Positions 12,175 through 23,760 of a stretch of DNA of 64,000 nucleotides are shown here, in pieces. The stretch comes from Bagarius yarrelli (lineage: Eukaryota; Chordata; Actinopteri; Siluriformes; Sisoridae), in contig VCAZ01000003.1 in NCBI GenBank assembly GCA_005784505.1, positions 8,063,510 through 8,127,509 of the forward strand. Direction: 5' to 3'. The notes beneath the pieces were generated by a model. The model saw nothing but the letters and a program-made list of their open reading frames with translations, had not been told where the DNA came from and ran no database searches. The position numbers were made by a program, and so were the translations under genes. How positions within the stretch are numbered: position 1 is the first letter of the stretch; the number at the start of each line of letters is the position of its first letter.

Positions 12175-13756
12175 TACAAACCCGATTTCAAAAAAGTTGT
12201 ACAAATTGTGAATAAAAACAAAAAGAATGCAATGTGGAAGTTTAAAATTGCAATATTTTATTCAGAATACAACATAGATGACATATCAAATGTTTAAACT
12301 GAGAAAAATGTATCATTTTAAGGGAAAAATAAGTTGATTTTAAATTTCATGGCATCAACACATCTCAAAAAAGTTGGGACAAGGCCATGTTTATCACTGT
12401 GTGGAATCCCCTCTTCTTTTTATAACAGTCTGCAAATGTCTAGGGACTGAGGAGACAAGTTGCTCAAGTTTAGGAATAGGAATGTTTGTCCCATTCTTGT
12501 CTAATACAGGCTTCTAGTTGTTCAACTGTCTTAGGTCTTCTTTGTCGCATCTTTCTCTTTATGATGTGCCAAATGTTTTCTATGGGTGAAAGATCTGGAC
12601 TGCAGGCTGGCCATTTCAGTACCCAGATCCTTCTCCTACGCAGCCATGATGTTGTAATTGATGCAGTATGTGGTCTGGCATTGTCATGTTGGAAAATGCA
12701 AGGTCTTCCCTGAAAGAGACGACGTCTGGATGGGAGCATATGCATATGTTGTTCTAGAACTTGGATATACCTTTCAGCATTGATGGTGCCTTTCCAGATG
12801 TGTAAGCTGCCCATACCACACGCACTCATGCAACCCCATACCATCAGAGATGCAGGCTTCTGAACTGAGCGCTGATAACAACTTGGGTTGTCTTTGTCCT
12901 CTTTAGTCCGAATGACATGGCGTCCCAGCTTCCCAAAAAGAACAAATTTTGATTCGTCTGACCACAGAACAGTTTTCTACTTTGCCACAGTCCATTTTAA
13001 ATGAGCCTTGGCCCAGAGAAAACGCCTGCGCTTCTGGATCATGTTTAGATATGGCTTCTTTTTTGACCTATAGAGTTTTAGCCGGCAACGGCGAATGGCA
13101 CCGTGGATTGTTTTCACCGAAAATGTTTTCTGGAAGTATTCCTGAGCCCATGTTGTGATTTCCCTTACAGTAGCATTCCTGTATGTGATGCAGTGCCGTC
13201 TAAGGGCCTGAAGATCACTGGCATCCAGTATGGTCTTCCGGCCTTGACCCTTACGCACAGAGATTGTCCCAGATTCTCTGAATCTTTGGATGATATTATG
13301 CACTGTAGATGATGATAACTTCAAACTCTTTGCAATTTTTCTCTGAGAAACTCCTTTCTGATATTGCGCCAATATTTTTCGCCACAGCATTGGGGGAATT
13401 GGTGATCCTGTGCCCATCTTAACTTCTGAGAGGCTCTTTTTATACCCAATCATGTTGCCAATTGACCTAATAAGTTGCAAACTGGTCTTCCAGCTGATTC
13501 TTATATGTATATTTAACTTTTCCGGCCTCTTATTGCTACCTGTCCCAACTTTTTTGGAATGTGTAGCTCTCATGAAATCCAAAATGAGCCAATATTTGGC
13601 ATGACATTTCAAAATGTCTCACTTTCAACATTTGATATGTTATCTATATTTTATTCTAAATAAAATATTGAAATTTGAAACTTCCACTTCGTTGCATTAT
13701 GTTTTTATACACAGTTTGTGTAAAGTGTCCCAACTTTTTTTGGAATCAGGTTTGTA
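12175..13756 (-). mobile_element. Nearly intact Tc1/mariner transposon
   Basis: The element is about 1.58 kb. Imperfect inverted repeats of at least 100 bp begin 'tacaaacccgatttcaaaaa' on the left and, reverse-complemented on the right, 'tacaaacctgattccaaaaa'. The ends coincide with TA dinucleotides, as expected for the TA target duplication of the Tc1/mariner superfamily. The transposase gene occupies most of the interior on the minus strand. The reading frame is almost whole (see the pseudogene entry), so this copy is much younger than those at 7.4 and 27.5 kb. Confidence 0.9.
12470..13417 (-). pseudogene. Tc1-like transposase, one premature stop
   Basis: This is a DDE transposase that would cut and paste the element by its inverted repeats. 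I chose the Met at 13417 (MGTGSPIPP) because the helix-turn-helix region starts soon after it (QKGVSQRKIAKSL). The frame is open from there except for one TAG at codon 147 (12977-12979). Here the family usually has Trp, in '...W-K-T-V-L-W-S-D-E-S', so a single G-to-A change explains the stop. Catalytic residues are visible: Asp about 154 in WSDES, Asp about 245 in HDNARPH, and Glu about 280 in PIENIW. The last two have 34 residues between them, giving the Tc1-type DD34E signature. Total length is about 315 codons, against roughly 340 for typical Tc1 proteins. It is not expected to be active as it stands. Confidence 0.88.
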
Positions 13757-13759
13757 ATT

Positions 13760-14585
13760 AAAAGAATGAATTTCTCTGTACTTGAGGGGATGCCATTGTG
13801 TATGCTGTTTCATAAATTAATGCCGCTTGCCATTGATTTATTAAAATTAATGTTACTGAAATTGAGTAGGAGGCCATTAGGTATACCAGTGTTAGATAGC
13901 TAGTAAGTCAATGTACTAGCCTAAAAGTGACCCCTGTTCAAATAATCATGGTACCCCCCTTTTCACGCTTCTATCATACTGCGGTTTTTATAATCCCTTT
14001 TTAATCTATATTGTAAAACCATGGTCCACAGAAGAACTAGTTACCGTGGTAACAGAGAGACTGGCACCAAAAATATATTCTATAAAGCATATCTTATTCC
14101 TCCCTCTCTATCTCACCTTGTGCCAACATCACACTCACAAACACACACACAGTGGGAAAGAAAGAGAGATCACAGTGTAACCATGTTCCAGCACTTTGAG
14201 CTTTGACAAAGGTTCAGCTCTGGCCATCTAAACTGCAATGATTGTTTTTTACATAATATAAACAATTTTACATATTTAACTGAACAAAAACAACCAAAAA
14301 TGCCATATGCAACATTTGCGGATATCTTACCAACATACTCATAACTGGAACACCAACTGCACCCCAGACCTGCTCACCCAGAATGTGTACTTTACTTGAG
14401 TTTTTATATTTTTGTCAACTTTTACTATTTTTACATTTTAGCATATTTTTTATTACTTACTACAAATAAAAGACAGACTGCAATCAAGCAGGTTTTATAA
14501 ATAAGTGATCTGGTGTTTCATAAGTTTGATTATTAATTAAACGTCTTTGTGCATGTGCAAACAAGTGCAGTTAATTAAACTTTCC
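13760..14585. other. Noncoding stretch
   Basis: AT-rich; no gene or repeat recognised apart from a short AC run near 14140. Confidence 0.5.
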
Positions 14586-14587
14586 AC

Positions 14588-15260
14588 TCAGGCCTATTTA
14601 CACTACATACTTTTTTTTCTGATCAAATAGCTATGTTTTTTTTTTTCAAACCGGTTCCATTTACACTTGGTCACATAAATGCATACGAGCAAAATGCAAA
14701 TACATATTTTCGCTGACCCGAAATTGTACCCACTGTTATTTTGCTCTATTTGAATTTATGAATGCAGTCGAAAAGAAAACAAGAAAGCTTGCAACAATGC
14801 TTACGCACAAAAAGGCAGCGATTATTATGTTCCGCTGTCAGCAGTATTTAAATTTTAAGACCTAGCAAGATATGTGGATGAGAACTGGGAGTTAACACTG
14901 GTGGAACAATATGTTTTTTTTTTGTTTGTTTTTTACGGAACAAGACTAGCTATCCTGTTTCCGAATGGGCTGTGTGACACTGCAAATTAATATTAAGAAG
15001 TGGCACACTCACCTTCGTCAGGCTATACTGGTCAACAAGCATGCTAAATTGAGCAACAACAAGCACCAACCTATGTAGTTTAAACGGTTTGCATTTAGAC
15101 TTGTCTACTTTCATCTGAAATGTGTCCCAGACCTGGAAGTGGTTTGAGCGATCATCAGCCTAAATTATGATTGATGAAAATGTATAAGTATGTAAAGGTA
15201 ATCCATGCTGTTTTAACAGCCCCCATGTAAGTGCATTCCTTTATTTAATTAGGTAAAAGG

Positions 15261-15310
<50 letters not shown>

Positions 15311-15470
15311 CGTGTGGAAGGAGACAAGCACTGCTGTATGATATATGTTGTCTAGTTTGGTCTGAAATGTGTTTGGAGGCCCTTTACACCTAGTCTTTCT
15401 ATGATCGGATAGATATCCCATCAAAATAAAAAAACACATGCGATCATCAGGTGTAAACAGTGCCTTGGAG
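14588..15470. mobile_element. Probable non-autonomous DNA transposon (MITE-like)
   Basis: The left end 'ggcctatttacacta' and the right end 'ggtgtaaacagtgcc' are inverted complements of each other with a few mismatches. The interior of about 0.85 kb has no transposase frame. A (CTAT)n microsatellite and a 75-bp segment that recurs at 16955-17030 lie inside it. 'Tttacacct' ends of this kind are common among fish MITEs, but I cannot name the superfamily. Target duplications were not resolved. Confidence 0.45.
15261..15310. repeat. (CTAT)n microsatellite
   Basis: About 12 perfect tetranucleotide units, starting immediately after 'aggtaaaagg'. Confidence 0.95.
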
Positions 15471-15674
15471 TAACAGGTTTAATCTCTTCTACAAACAGAA
15501 ATAACTAATAACTAGTGAGACAGAGTTGTGCCCACTAGTGGCAATAATTCTCAGGTTCAACTGGCCTCTTTTGATAATCGGAATAACTTTTATACTAACT
15601 AACACTTGTTGCAGTGCAGCACAGGCTGAAGTAGGCTATAATAGGTGTGTGTGTATTGGTCATTTGAAGTTTAC

Positions 15675-15852
15675 CACATAACAAAGTGGTTAAGTTGTTG
15701 GACTGCTAATTGGAAAATCAAGGGTTCTATTACCACACCGCTGCCACTGCTGGTCCCGTAAGCAAGGCTCTTAAACCTTAACTACTCAGTTGGATATAAA
15801 AAAAAGAAAATGTCACTTTAAATATGGGTGTGTGCCAAAGTGTGGTAAAGGT
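15675..15852 (+). repeat. tRNA-derived SINE copy 2
   Basis: Same layout as the SINE at 1446-1626. The head is diverged ('agtggttaagttgttggac' and 'agggttctattacc'). The body 'gctgccactgctggtccc...aagcaaggctcttaaacc...actcagttgga' and the tail 'atatgggtgtgtgccaaa' follow. The B box is damaged, so the copy is old. Confidence 0.7.
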
Positions 15853-16329
15853 AAAGTGTGATCTTCACATGGGAGGCCTGAAAGGTTTACAATTTAGAAT
15901 TTTTATTTGCAGTTTTATAGGTATTATTTCTTTTAGCGTCTAAGCAAAGCAGATAATACAGGCTTTGCTTTATTAATTTTATCACTACTCTGTGTTGAAC
16001 TTGCATTTTAATAGGTGTTTATGAATTCTGCATATTGACCAAGCACACCCCCAACGCTTATGCCTGGCAGATGCAGTGCATATGATTTATTCAGATTCAA
16101 AAATATGACTAAGCGTGGGGTTGTTTGCTGGCCCCGGCGTCCTGCAGTGATGCACAGCTGAGAGAAAAACGTCAGTCCACATCTAGCTGAGCTGCCTAGA
16201 ATTCTTTCCCACAAGATGCTGTAGGAAAACTGCATAGTAGCTGTATGTGTGCATAGATTTCAAAATACATGGGTTTGCTTGAACAGATGTATAACTGCTA
16301 AATAAAGGGGCATTCCTTAAGCAGTATTA

Positions 16330-16801
16330 GAAATGACACTCCATCTCATTTCTGCCAAAGCGTCTGCCATGTGCTGAGTCCAACACAGTTTCACAGCGCA
16401 GAGTAACAATTCGCCTTTGAAGTCCTCCTACATCCTCCTTTTTCTGGAGCGCAATGAAGATGGAGATGAAGAGGATTCAGAGTGTGTGTGAGAGAAAGAG
16501 AGAGAAAGCGCAAGAGGGAGAAAGAGAAGGGGGAGTCAGTCTGTTCTTCCTTTGCATCTTTGACCATTGTCAGCTAAAATATTTGCTTCTGCGGTAAGGC
16601 GTAGTACAGCTCTTCCTGCATGTCTACAGCCGGACTGGCATGTGTGCATGAGAGCAACAGCAGAGCAAACAACTGCAGGGGAGGTGCGCTGTCATGCGCT
16701 TTGGGATGTAATCTACTTCCACCCTTCCACTTTCTCTCTTCTTTTTTTTCGTTTAAGAAGCTCCTATGTGACAGCGACACTTATGCCACAGGAGAACTGC
16801 A
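16330..16801 (+). promoter_or_regulatory. dlg2: dlg2 promoter region and 5' leader
   Basis: This stretch precedes the start codon at 16802. It is richer in G and purines than the surrounding intron-like DNA, with a GA-rich tract at about 16480-16530 and pyrimidine-rich patches before the ATG. No clear TATA box is seen, which fits neuronal MAGUK promoters but proves nothing. An upstream ATG at 16620 opens a 69-codon frame ending at 16829, past the main start and in another frame. If transcription begins upstream of it, this overlapping uORF would reduce translation of this isoform. The transcription start is not determined. Confidence 0.45.
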
Positions 16802-16843
16802 ATGTTTTTTGCATGTTATTGTGCACTGAGGACAAATGAGAAG
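16802..16843 (+). CDS. dlg2: dlg2 first coding exon, PSD-93 alpha-type N-terminus
   Basis: The exon encodes MFFACYCALRTNEK and is followed at once by a GT donor (AAG|gtagga). From memory, mammalian PSD-93 alpha begins MFFACYCALRTNVKK, so this is a near-exact match including Cys5 and Cys7, which are palmitoylated in mammals and anchor the scaffold to postsynaptic membrane. PSD-93 is a MAGUK: three PDZ domains, SH3 and an inactive guanylate-kinase domain, clustering NMDA receptors and potassium channels at synapses. The exon ends in phase 0, so it can join directly to the exon at 50232 (or to 48942). The family has several alternative first exons; this is one of them. The L27-containing start was not found here. 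Confidence 0.9.
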
Positions 16844-16954
16844 GTAGGATAGAAACGCATTGATATTTACGTGTGAGCAGATGTGTGGCTATGATCATGA
16901 GCCCAAGTGCCTTCTGGCTAACACTGACAAATTCTGATTTATGGGAATGTACAT

Positions 16955-17030
16955 GGGTGTGATGGTAATCCAAGCTGTGTTGACAGCCCCTGTGTGAGTG
17001 CATTCATTTATTCAATCTGGTAAAAAGTCA
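16955..17030 (+). repeat. 75-bp repeat, second copy of the 15190 segment
   Basis: The core 'ggtaatccaagctgtgttgacagcccc' region and 'gagtgcattcatttattcaa' closely match 15195-15255. In the first copy a (CTAT)n array follows directly. Here degenerate 'gtctg/tctgtc' words follow at 17060-17165, which looks like an eroded tetranucleotide array. It lies about 110 bp downstream of the dlg2 first coding exon. Confidence 0.6.
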
Positions 17031-17165
17031 GAGAGAAAGTTGCATTATTAACAAGAAAGACTCTTTATCTGTCTAGTTTGCCTAGCTAGTTTTTCTAGCT
17101 ATCGTATCTGGCTGTCCGTCTATATGTCTGGCAGTTTGTCCAGTTGTCTGGTCGTCTGTCTTTCT

Positions 17166-18860
17166 TAGCTGAAGTTGCCCAAAACTTTTAATACACAACT
17201 GTAGCACTTGCTAGCTGCTGATGAGTGTGTTTGATAGGGAAAGTTGTTTCTTTAGTGCTTATTCCGCAGGTGCCAGAATCAAGAATTGTGAACCTGTTGT
17301 GGCGGATTACCTGCTATCCAGCAATAGGACAAAATTATCAGTAATTGCATCACCTGCTTCCTAGGCCTCGGCATATTTTCATTTGTCTTTCTGTTCATGC
17401 ATTACATGTGTAATTGTCTGAATCGAAGCAGTTTTTTGAAGCCTCAAGTTTTTGATTTTTTTTAAGTTTAAATTATTCTTATGTGTTTTTTTGTTTTTCA
17501 TTACATAACTTCCTGACAAATCATAAAAACAGGCAAATTGATTACAAATTAAAAGCATTTAGTTGTACTATTCCACTGTTAATCAAATCATTTATTTCTA
17601 AAATTTAAAAATTGGACTGTAAAACAAAACTCTTTCCTCTGGACAAACAAGTGTGCATGTAGGTCTGTGAACCTTTGAATAGCATATAATTTGAGGTTGA
17701 GCTCTAATTGGGCTTGTTCCAAAATCAGCTGACAGTGCTAAACTCTTACTTTTGTTATTAGCGAATCAATATTGTTTTTACTTTTTTTCTGGCTTCATGT
17801 GTGACAGTTGTGACTGTTCCAAAGGAAATACAATACTAGTGGACAACACTAGTATTTCAGCCTTTATCTTTAAATCCGATTGATATAGATGGCTAAATAA
17901 TTATTTATTATGATCACCTTGATGACTTTCTAATAATGAACCCACATTAAATTAAAATTCACTGATTCATGGTACATTTATTAAATTTAGCTAGCAGTAT
18001 TGATACAGTACCACCATCGGGTATTAAGTCCTGCAATACTAGCAGTTTATTTTTGTTTGTTTGCCCTCTAATATTTTTGCACCAAACACCAATGTTGCAT
18101 ACAATAAATGTAATATATATTTTAGTATGATTCTAAATAAGAATGAGGAAATCTCTATATTTTTCTGAACTGTTTGCATCCAAAGTTACTGTCCAGGCCA
18201 AGTAATTTCAGTGCAGCATTAATTTGGCATCTTCTATACACAGTCTGATTGCTACATGAAATTATCCTAAAAAGAACAGTCTGTGTGGTATTGGGTTCTG
18301 TATGTAGGATTACCTATAGAAGGTAATTACTATGCTCTGCTTGAATTGTTGCACAAAAACGCAGCACGTTTGTAGCGCTGTCACTGGAGAGCATAAAATT
18401 GTGAAATTGTCTCTATAATATTAAGTTCATTTTTATAAATAGAGCTTGCTAATGAGTAAGCCCCATTTCTAGAATCTGTATTATTCGCTGTATCATTCTC
18501 TGTATTTCCATGTAGCATTTTTTGTACTACCAGGATGTATCTAATTAAGACTCTGATCTCACATGTGATCTTGATCATTGGTAAAAGCGCTATACAAATA
18601 AAAATAGATATGAATTGAATGTTAACCCAAATAGTCATCAGTGTGAAAACAACAGAGATTTAACAACTTGTGAACCTTAATTACTGCCTAGTGCTGTAAC
18701 TGAGATGGCCATCTTGGTAATAATATCTATGAAAGAATTCAAGTAAATCTGTCCACTAACATCATGAAAAACACAGAGAAATCTTTAGAAATTTAGGTTC
18801 AAATGCACAGTAGATTGCTTGTAATCATTCCTGTCAGGATTCCACACAAAAAACACAGAA
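17166..18860. other. dlg2 intron, no recognisable element
   Basis: AT-rich intronic sequence. Reading frames are short, and I see no splice-flanked coding block. Confidence 0.5.
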
Positions 18861-19045
18861 CACATTTACATTTTATTTCCAGCATTTGGCAGATGCCCTT
18901 ATCCAGAGCAACTTACATACATCTCTTTTTATACAACTGAACAATTAGGGGTTTAGGACCTTGCCCACAGTGGTGGCTTGGTGGTGCTGGGAATTGAACC
19001 CCAGGCTTTCTGGTGTCAGTCTAACACCTTAACCACTAAGTTCAT
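18861..19045 (-). repeat. tRNA-derived SINE copy 3
   Basis: Reverse orientation. The tail complement 'catttggcagatgccctta' comes first, then 'atacaactgaacaatta', 'gtggtggcttggtggtgctggg', the B-box complement 'gaattgaacc', and the A-box side 'aaccactaag'. It is less diverged than copies 1 and 2. Confidence 0.8.
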
Positions 19046-19690
19046 GAGTTCATTATTTACAGCACAGTAGCTAAGTCGAACAAAACTCTGCAGGAATTTA
19101 TTTAGGTCTTTTTTAGTGACTGGCTTGTCTAGGTTTGAATAAGATAGTTTTAATTAAAGCCTTTCATGGAAACAGTTTAATAAATATAGTTAATATTGAG
19201 GAGGAGCTACGAGCGTTGGTGTGATTCTACAGAGAGGTTGCAGACAATCGTTCTGTCTTTGGTGTGAAATGCGAGTAACTGTCAGTAGCAGCTCCTAATG
19301 GGTTTATCTGAGGAACAGACTGTGCACACTTCCTACAGATTAGACTGCCATTGCGCACTAGAATTGCAGAGGTGGACATGTGTGTGTGACAGAGATATAG
19401 TGGAACACACTGTAACATGAGATTAATATACACCAAGATGCAGCAGTTCAGCAGAAATCAATGCGATGTTTGTGAAGTAAGCACTGTGGCTTTGAGAGTG
19501 TGTGTTTGAGTGTGTGCCGGTGTCTTGGTGGGTTGCCGTGGGTGGTGCATTCGGTTGCATGCGTGGGATGCAAGTGAACGAAGGTGTGTGAAATTATGAG
19601 GGTGGATGTGAGTGGGTGGTGCTGGTAGGATGTCTGTGTGTGAAAGAGTTCAGGATTTATCTGTATCTATGCAGCATTCTCGTCTTTTAC
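19046..19690. other. Intron, GT-rich patches
   Basis: Contains G/T-rich words at about 19495-19640. No gene supported. Confidence 0.45.
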
Positions 19691-19691
19691 T

Positions 19692-19696
19692 CCCTT

Positions 19697-19734
<38 letters not shown>

Positions 19735-19747
19735 ACTCTCTCTGTCT
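19692..19747. repeat. (CT)n microsatellite
   Basis: A CT run of about 55 bp with a few T and A interruptions. The 61- and 66-codon open frames across it are repeat artefacts. Confidence 0.9.
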
Positions 19748-19749
19748 CA

Positions 19750-21250
19750 TCTGAAATTAGCAGGTTGAATAATGATAGGCTAGCATTGTGTGTGTAACAA
19801 AAACTAACAGATGAGGGAAAAAATCCCCCCCTTACAGGACCACCAAACAACCTCTTTGCCTCTGACTATCAGCACCTGTACAGCCTTATTCGCAGAGAAG
19901 TACTTTCTGTTTCTAGCTGATAAGTGTGACTCATTAAGTATATGAAGAGTGAATTGGAGGAGCAGGTGATGAAGGGTGGCTGGGATACAAATTAGAAAAA
20001 TGCTTTCATTCATAATTTTTTTCTCACCAATATAGAAACTTGCTGGCTGTTTTTTTTTTATCATGCATAAAGCATAAAGAAATCTGGTAGTAATTTAACA
20101 GATAGCTCAATCAGTATATAAACAGATGGCTAAAGTTTCGATCTGATTAAACAAGCTGAGTGTTAAGTCACTCAGAGAGTCATTATTTGCTGCTTTAACA
20201 ACCTTTGCCTTTGTATTGTATTTTAAAAAGTCTTTTGTTTAGATTTTAGCCATAAGGATTCGCTCATTTGTCCATAAGCATTAAAGAGGTGCATGGGCTG
20301 TGCCAAAGAACTATGCCAAAACATAGCCACTAAATTTTTAATATTCAATTATACATTACTTACAGTTTAGGTTTTTATTTAATGAAATTAAACAAGCACA
20401 AAGATTTGATTTATTGTGTTGATAATTAGAATGTAACTTGCAGATTTGCTAGCTGCTGTCTCTTAATCTCTAGCAAAAATGTTAGCAAACTTCCCTCCCT
20501 ACAATCTACATCTTAATCGTTCTCAACTTCGGAACGATATGTTTCTCATTTTCACTGGAAATAGAAAATAAATTAGAATAACGAGATCACTTAAGGGCCG
20601 TTTAGAATACACAATTTTTTGTTGCTACGTCAGTCAGATTATGTGATTTTAATAGAATCTTTTTATGTTGTGGATACCAGTCATGCCAGACTACAAGTTG
20701 CTTTTCGACCAATAGTTGTGTGCAATGCAGGGCGCTTTGATAAATAGCAGAAAACAAAAAAAACCAAAAACAAAGCAAAACTTTTCATATGAAATCTCCC
20801 ACCCTGCCACAAAAATATAAATAAAAGAATACATATATAATATTTTGCCCATTGTAACAAAATGCATTTTTAGTCTAAACCTGTTGAAAAGAAGCCCATT
20901 TGGGCAGGAAACAGTTTGGCAACAATGCTCACCAGGTCACCATCTACAAAGCTTTCTTCTACTTCGTCAGTCCACCTAGCAGCACAGTCATATTTTTCTG
21001 TTTGCAATGTTTAAAAGCTGTGTGCTGAAAAGATTCTGTGCTCCTATTAAATGAAGTTACCCATGTGATAGCGTGGATGTGTCTGGAAAAACAAGCGTGT
21101 TTTACTGCATATACATGGCAACCGTGTCGCTCTTTTTTGTCACTCTTCATTTGTCATTTGTCTCTTTTTTTTGTCTACAAATAATCTACTATACCAAATA
21201 TCTACATTAAGCACGGAAAAAGACTCGATATGTGAATAAGATAGCCTACA
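19750..21250. other. Intron, no recognisable element
   Basis: No gene. The part at about 20590-20760 is slightly GC-richer but matches nothing I know. Confidence 0.45.
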
Positions 21251-21251
21251 C

Positions 21252-22115
21252 CAGAGGTTAGCAACATTTAACACTTAAAGAGTCATTTGAGCCTACTCAA
21301 AAAAACCAAACAAACATTGTAAGCCACAAAAGACTTTTTAAACCAACATCTAAAATTGTGAGAAAGACTTTTTGACCACATCTAAAATATATGCGTAAGA
21401 TAACACGGATGATATTTGCGTTTTTTCGAAAGTTATGCTATATGTATAAAAACATTGTGTTTCGAAATTAAGTGAATTTCAATTTGTCAATGCAGGCAAT
21501 ATCAATTCAATGTCACAGGTCATACAGGTAACCCACTGCATGCAGCAAACCAAAAGTGCAAATTAAAATTTAGTCCAGGAGCGTCCGTCCTGAATGTGCC
21601 GTCCGTCATTTTTATCTTGCGCACTGTAAGCACGCAGTCAGCAGTCAACCTGAATATAAAAAAGACTATTTTATAAACCTACCTTTTGGAAAAATAAAAT
21701 AATAGGCAATAAAATATTTATTTTAGATGGGTAATGTGGTGTTTTCACACAGAATTGTGAGGTGTAAGCGATGTTTGTTTCTATATAGTTGAAATTGAAA
21801 AGACCTTCTCACGTATGTGGATCTGAAGATCGACAGAACTTCAAATGTATACTTTTTCATGTTCATATAGGTGTTGGGGATGACATTTAATGTTTTGCCT
21901 GCCAGATCGTGTTGCATACTGGAGGTTGTGAAGCATATTTTGAGCAAAAAATAAGTAAAGACCTTATATTTGAATGTTACAAGATTACTATAGTCTTTAA
22001 ATTCAGAACTATTTAAAAAAGAGAACTAAACTTAAATAGATATAAATTAATTACTCATTGTTTATTCTCATTATTTTAAAAGAGCCACATGCGGCTCCGG
22101 ATCCGTGGGTTTTTT
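21252..22115. mobile_element. Non-autonomous hAT element, copy 1
   Basis: The left end reads 'cagaggttagcaacattta' and the right end 'agccacatgcggctccggat', the conserved end of a fish/vertebrate hAT family. The last bases are worn away and replaced by poly(T). Internal blocks are shared with the copy at 50563-53023: a block at 21592-21660 ('cagtcaacctgaatataaaa') and another at 21810-21870 ('atgtggatctgaagatcgac'). No transposase frame was found. Confidence 0.75.
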
Positions 22116-22259
22116 TTTTTTTACTTTAGTGTTGCTGTTCCCTTTAAAACCATGTGTTATAAATAATAAATCCATATTAGTAGTCAGTTAAATATAATTA
22201 ACTGGATTAACTGCACCTCTGTGGTCTGGAGTGTGTGCGCGCTTGGGGTTTTTTTTCTA

Positions 22260-22620
22260 TTGATACTCCATCCATCTGTCAGGGATATACCATGTGCTTA
22301 GTTTTTGTGTCCTGTGTTTATCTTGTAAGTATTGTCATGCGTTTTACCCCTGTCTGTCTTATGAGTGGTTGTTCCCTAATGTTCTATTGTGTTAAGGTGT
22401 TTTTTGTTTAGTTAATCAGTTCTTTTCATTTATTGTGTATATAAACAGTGTCTAAGTCTTTTTTGGATTGCTTTTGTTGATGTACACGTTTTTAATGTCA
22501 CCTTGCTGTTTAACTCTTGTGCTGTTATTAGTGCTGTTACTGCTAATGCTGTTTCCATGCTGTTTTGTGACACACTCAATTCTAATCCACACATTGTAGG
22601 CTTATTTGGCATCTAGAAAT
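22260..22620 (+). repeat. Possible LTR-like segment
   Basis: T/G-rich words, a TATA-like 'tgtatataaac' at about 22436 and a 'tgtcaggg' start suggest a worn LTR. There is no second copy in the window, so this stays a suggestion. Confidence 0.25.
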
Positions 22621-23305
22621 TGACATCTATATATTTGGCACCTATAAATCATCTATATATTGACAACACGTTTTGTAATTTGTTTTTTGTAGATGATTTT
22701 TAGGGTATTCCCTCCTGCTGTATCTCTAGGCTCCAGCATCCTTGTAGGATAAGTGATATATAGTTTCAACCCCCTTTAAATCTGTTTATCAATTTTGACC
22801 ACTGCACATAAAAAACTAAGTAGCACCATGTAATGATTGCTGGTTTAATCATAAAGATGTCCTTTGCTCACCCCTATACACATCAGTTAAATTTGATATG
22901 CAAATAAAAGAGGCCATAAAATTAGCCAAAATAGATAATTGTTTTCCAGAATATTTATTTGGTCTGTAATTTAAAAGATCATTCCAAAACTCATCATTAA
23001 AATGTCTTAAATATAGAAAATACAAATGTGTTAATTTTGTTCTGGGTTGCCAGACATCCAGCATCCAGCAGCCTGTGGCATTTACATCATAGTAACAAAG
23101 GCCTTAATGTAAACACAGAATCCATGATTTTAAGTTTAATTTAAGTTTCCACTATTGGTAAAACACTTTCCCATGTTTCATGGGTCATTATAACTAGTCA
23201 CTTCTTACACTGTTTCAGTTTCTGTATGCTGAAACATTGTATAACCTGTTAAATTGCCCTACAATTAAAGTTATGTCAGGTAAAAGAATACTGCAGTACA
23301 TACTG
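22621..23305. other. Intron, no recognisable element
   Basis: AT-rich; no coding potential and no repeat that I can name. Confidence 0.45.
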
Positions 23306-23308
23306 TAA

Positions 23309-23760
23309 TGTACTCGACTGAGGCGAGATGTATTTTTAGAACCCAAAGGTGCGGTTTATCTAAACAAGACCTGACTAGACTATCTCAACTTAGCATATCT
23401 TAGCCTAGCGCACTTAACACAAAGATAAACATTAAACCACAAACATGAACTTGATTACACTTAATTTGACTTAGCTTGATATAAACATTTAACATAGACA
23501 TGACTAACCGAAGTGGTACAGAGACAAACCAAAATCTATGACAAAAGACAAAGGGAAACACAAGGGCTATAAATACACAAGACTGACCAATGGGAACATG
23601 ATACATAGACAAGGGTGTCACATGACAAGGAACGCATAAGGGAACCAAGATCATGTGACACAGGAAAAGACAGGAAGTAAACCTCACACACGAAAAGCAT
23701 CTGGACACCTGAACATCAGACACACATGCATTTTTAATATTGCATTCAAGAATATTCATC
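23309..23760 (-). mobile_element. LTR-like repeat, family A copy 2
   Basis: Reverse-orientation relative of 300-805. It shows 'agaacccaaaggtgcggttta' (the signature complement), 'agtggtacagag', 'ctataaatac' (TATA complement) and 'accaatgggaacatga'. The 120-codon minus-strand frame here is translated LTR sequence, not a gene. Confidence 0.55.

Noticed and set aside
16567..16839. 90-codon frame across the dlg2 first exon
   Set aside because: It starts at TTG, not ATG, and lies in a different frame from the MFFACYC start; the real start is at 16802.
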